Under the pieces are notes generated by a model that worked only from the letters and a program-made list of their open reading frames with translations, did not search any database and was not told the origin of the DNA. The position numbers and the translations under genes were made by a program. Below, piece by piece: positions 61,467 through 64,000 of a stretch of 64,000 nucleotides of DNA. The DNA comes from Panulirus ornatus (Eukaryota > Arthropoda > Malacostraca > Decapoda > Palinuridae). How positions within the stretch are numbered: the first letter of the stretch is position 1; each line of letters starts with the position of its first letter. Where the stretch lies: positions 15,654,518-15,718,517 of the forward strand of contig NC_092236.1 of the NCBI RefSeq assembly GCF_036320965.1. Reading direction: 5' to 3'.

Positions 61467-61954
61467 GAATTTCCATAGGTAGCATCTCTGTGGGTGATGA
61501 TGAACCCTGGTATTTCGTGGGGTTTTCTTACCATATCGTCGACATATCAGGCACTAGTAAATCACTGGGAAGCAAATGAGGAGCTGGAGTCTTCCTCAAC
61601 TAATCTATTCACTCTCTGACCCTTACATCAACATGGGATATGTTAATCACGGCAATGGAAATGAATAATTCCACATCGATCCCTAGCCCACACTACCATG
61701 AGAAGCGTATACAAATCTATCAGGATGATATGGCATCGTAAAAGCCATGGTGTACAATTTTCCTGACGTGATTATTTACTGTGTTCTTACTGGTCAAAGT
61801 CTCGTCAGACTGTTCACCGGCAGAGCCACCATCACTTCTTTAACTTAAGGTATATCAACTCACGTAACAGCCTCTTCAAGATTCTACTACGTCTGTCAAT
61901 CCTTAAAGTCACGGACTGTGTAATTGCTTTATCCATCTTTCACAGACTGATGCT

Positions 61955-61959
<5 letters not shown>
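61464..61959. other. Unique sequence, nothing recognised
   Basis: No repeats or domains seen. Confidence 0.4.

Positions 61960-62026
<67 letters not shown>
61960..62026. repeat. (CT)n microsatellite
   Basis: About 33 units. Confidence 0.97.
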
Positions 62027-62031
<5 letters not shown>

Positions 62032-62600
62032 TTCAAGTCTGCATCCCTTTCCTCAAAACGTATTGTATCAGTGTCCAAAGATTTCTAAGACCCCATGATA
62101 AGGGGAGGTCTTCACACAAGTAAGGCCCAACGGTATGCAAGGCGTCAATCCCACTCGGGGCATCGTATGGTTTCTATCAAAACATTTTCCTCCATTGGGT
62201 CAGATTTAGGAAAATTGAATTAGGAAAACAATGCGAAGAGGAAATAACTGGTATTCTTTTTTTTTTCTATGCAGTCACTTCTTTGTTTTCCCCCCGGCGC
62301 TCGGCTTCTCGATTTAGACTCAAGGTCGTGGTGGCTGCGCGAACCCTCCAAAGTTACCTGAATTAATAATAACGACTCGCCCTCGTTTTCTTCATCTAAG
62401 GGCACCGGGTTGTCTGAGGTCGCTTTAGGCCGAGTCCCGTAATTTTTCTCCGGCCGTAGAAGGTCTTTGTGACGTTACTTCTGTTTCACTCATGAAGCAG
62501 ATCAAATTGTCTCGGATCCCTTTCAAAAACCATCCTATCCCATGAAGAAAATGATCTCATGCTATTTTCTTAGGTTTATTGATTTAGGCACGTCGGAGGA
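62027..62600. other. Unique sequence, nothing recognised
   Basis: No repeats or domains seen apart from scattered AGGTCR words that become dense downstream. Confidence 0.4.
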
Positions 62601-62616
62601 ACAATGAGATATCACA

Positions 62617-62760
62617 GACCATTTCAGGTCGTATTACTCTCAGGCCAAGTCCCAGATCACTGCAGGTCTTTCCCAAGTGGGTTCCAATTTATTCCAGGTC
62701 ACGGCAAATTGCCCTGGTCTGTACCAGGTCACTTGTCGTTCATTTCAGGTCGCGTCGTTC
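62617..62760. repeat. Degenerate CAGGTCAC-type repeat
   Basis: Seven or more copies of (T/C)CAGGTC at 14-25-bp spacing. A worn short tandem repeat. The AGGTCA core resembles a nuclear-receptor half-site, but the regular spacing argues for a tandem origin. Confidence 0.5.
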
Positions 62761-62945
62761 CTACCCAGCAGAAAGTGAAGATATCTCTCATGACCAGAAA
62801 TGGGATTCTCGAGTTTGTAAGTTCAGTCCGTAACATGATACCTATTAGAGGGAGCCATGAGGGTCGAGAGCGCAGGGGGACGAAGGAGAGGAGGAGTGAG
62901 GGGAAGGGAGGACATGCATCTGGAAGGGAGAGACGGTGGAGAGAG

Positions 62946-62947
<2 letters not shown>

Positions 62948-62994
<47 letters not shown>
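62948..62994. repeat. (AT)n microsatellite
   Basis: About 23 units. Confidence 0.97.
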
Positions 62995-62999
<5 letters not shown>

Positions 63000-63077
63000 A
63001 AGTCATCTTCGGCGGGGTTGTATCATCGTCATTGTGTCACTCGACGAAAGAGGAGTAAAGTTTCGTCCAAGAACTCA

Positions 63078-63142
63078 GTCCAGTAGAGTCTCACTTCTCT
63101 GCTACTGATTGTAGTACACTCCTAGAGGTGCAGGAGAGCCAT
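63078..63142. mobile_element. R5 repeat fragment
   Basis: CTCAGTCCAGTAGAGTCTCA to CTAGAGGTGCAGGAG resembles 51455-51530. Confidence 0.35.
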
Positions 63143-63339
63143 AAAAGGGGGTCCTGGAGTCCTATAATTAATAGGAAATATTCATACTTAACTATTCATT
63201 CATTCATCCTCGTCCAAGCAGCGCAAGCCATCGTGGATGGAGAGCGAAGGCTTCTTTGTCGCATGACGGTGAGATATTGAGTGAACGCATCTTCACGACC
63301 ATCAAGCAGACCTGCTTCTCATAATGACACTGATCCCCT

Positions 63340-63442
<103 letters not shown>

Positions 63443-63476
63443 GAATAAAGTGCATATGAACGCGCACCTTCATAGA

Positions 63477-63560
63477 ACATACAAACCTCCAACAGCCAGG
63501 TTAGCATTCCTGCCTCTTGCACAGAGGTCCCGGGTTCGATCCTGGCTGTTGGAGGTTTGT

Positions 63561-63564
<4 letters not shown>
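63477..63564 (+). mobile_element. tRNA-like element with perfect 24-bp terminal inverted repeat
   Basis: Arms 63477-63500 and 63541-63564 are exact reverse complements (AACCTCCAACAGCCAGG / CCTGGCTGTTGGAGGTT within them). The 40-base middle holds an A-box-like TTAGCATTCCTGC, a stem CCTC/GAGG with the seven-base loop TTGCACA, and the B box GGGTTCGATCC. The fold is that of a tRNA with an over-long acceptor stem; the loop would present GCA. Related in its TGTTGGAGG end to the SINE-B heads. Confidence 0.7.

Positions 63565-63566
<2 letters not shown>

Positions 63567-63637
<71 letters not shown>
63567..63637. repeat. (AT)n microsatellite
   Basis: About 35 units adjoining the tRNA-like element. 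Confidence 0.97.
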
Positions 63638-63640
<3 letters not shown>

Positions 63641-63654
63641 CGTGAACTAAGATC

Positions 63655-63735
63655 TAAGGATTCTGCTGACAACCAAGAGGGAAAATGAGGCACGCTAAGC
63701 CCCGAGTGTACTTTCACGTATTACACCCGTCTCTT
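63655..63735 (-). mobile_element. SINE-B body, strongly diverged fragment
   Basis: GAGGGAAAATGAGGCACGCT, then AAGCCCCGAGTGTACTTTCA and CGTATTACACCC align with the SINE-B body at 19398-19460. Confidence 0.45.
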
Positions 63736-63759
63736 CCCGTGTGTCTGTCTGTTCATCTG

Positions 63760-63768
<9 letters not shown>

Positions 63769-63838
<70 letters not shown>
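63769..63838. repeat. (CT)n microsatellite
   Basis: About 34 units. Confidence 0.97.
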
Positions 63839-63840
<2 letters not shown>

Positions 63841-63855
63841 CCCTGACACTGCAGG

Positions 63856-63992
63856 TGGTATGCTTGCAACATCGAGGGGCTGCTAATGGTCACATCCCTG
63901 CACGTCGATTCGCCCATCCATCCATTAGTGTCCATGAGGTGGACGACGCCAGGGCTGCTGGCTGGCTCATCAAGCCATTAGCAACAGCAGTG
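63856..63992 (+). CDS. Candidate exon, product unknown
   Basis: The (CT)n tract, CTGAC and ACTGCAG (ending 63855) make an acceptor-like context. The frame then reads VVCLQHRGAANGHIPARRFA, then HPSISVHEVDDARAAGWLIK and PLATAV to TGA at 63993. The (CT)n may produce this resemblance by chance. No family recognised. Confidence 0.15.
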
Positions 63993-64000
63993 TGAGCAAC

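Noticed and set aside
62617..62760. Cluster of nuclear-receptor half-sites (AGGTCA)
   Set aside because: Regular spacing and shared flanks point to a worn tandem repeat.

Overview
This window reads as nuclear, non-coding DNA from a metazoan, most likely a decapod crustacean (shrimp, crab, crayfish or lobster group). The reasons are the very high density of long pure (AG)n, (AT)n and (AC)n microsatellites, 5'-truncated non-LTR retrotransposons whose 3' ends run into (AT)n tracts, tRNA-like SINEs, and no long unique open reading frame with a recognisable cellular domain. The taxon is an inference from repeat style; no marker gene is present.

Layout. 1-3.2 kb: unique sequence with (CT)n/(GA)n arrays and a C-rich block. 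3.2-5.6 kb: a nest of mobile-element pieces (tRNA-like element, 3' end of an RTE-like LINE, an endonuclease fragment, a CR1-like C-terminus, a second LINE 3' end on the minus strand, and a repeat called R2 here). 7.26-8.2 kb: an old, very diverged ~40-bp tandem array. 9.9-10.3 kb: a tandem pair of SINEs (SINE-A). 13.65-16.29 kb: two nearly identical ~0.41-kb segments 2.2 kb apart. 16.4-17.6 kb: a decayed jockey-like reverse transcriptase. 19.4 kb: a SINE-B body fragment. 22.9-23.2 kb: a decayed CR1-like reverse transcriptase. 23.6-33.9 kb: mainly unique sequence with several degenerate minisatellites and GAG/CTA-type triplet repeats. 34.8-42.4 kb: a domain of extreme strand asymmetry, mostly purine-rich on + and then pyrimidine-rich. 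43-48.2 kb: a cluster of five different tandem arrays (a 55-bp unit with three-unit higher order, two 32-bp satellites built from one 16-bp monomer, a 400-bp GGA array, a 21-bp array and a 37-bp array). The two 32-bp satellites are split by a palindromic triplicate of the LINE tail. 49-57 kb: unique sequence, SSRs, a CCAG-rich lattice, a 21-bp array and a fuller SINE-B. 57.5-59.3 kb: R2, the best-preserved LINE 3' end (minus strand), a second R2 fragment and 18-bp and 15-bp arrays. 59.3-64 kb: unique sequence, SSRs and a tRNA-like hairpin element.

No intact gene is present. The only clear protein-coding remnants are retrotransposon pieces. Five short stretches with plausible splice signals (near 10.73, 49.61, 52.11, 60.50 and 63.86 kb) are offered as low-confidence exon candidates. 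The main biological content is a record of retrotransposition: LINE, R2 and SINE copies share 3'-end features, end in (AT)n tracts that probably seeded many of the window's AT microsatellites, and have landed in or next to tandem arrays.
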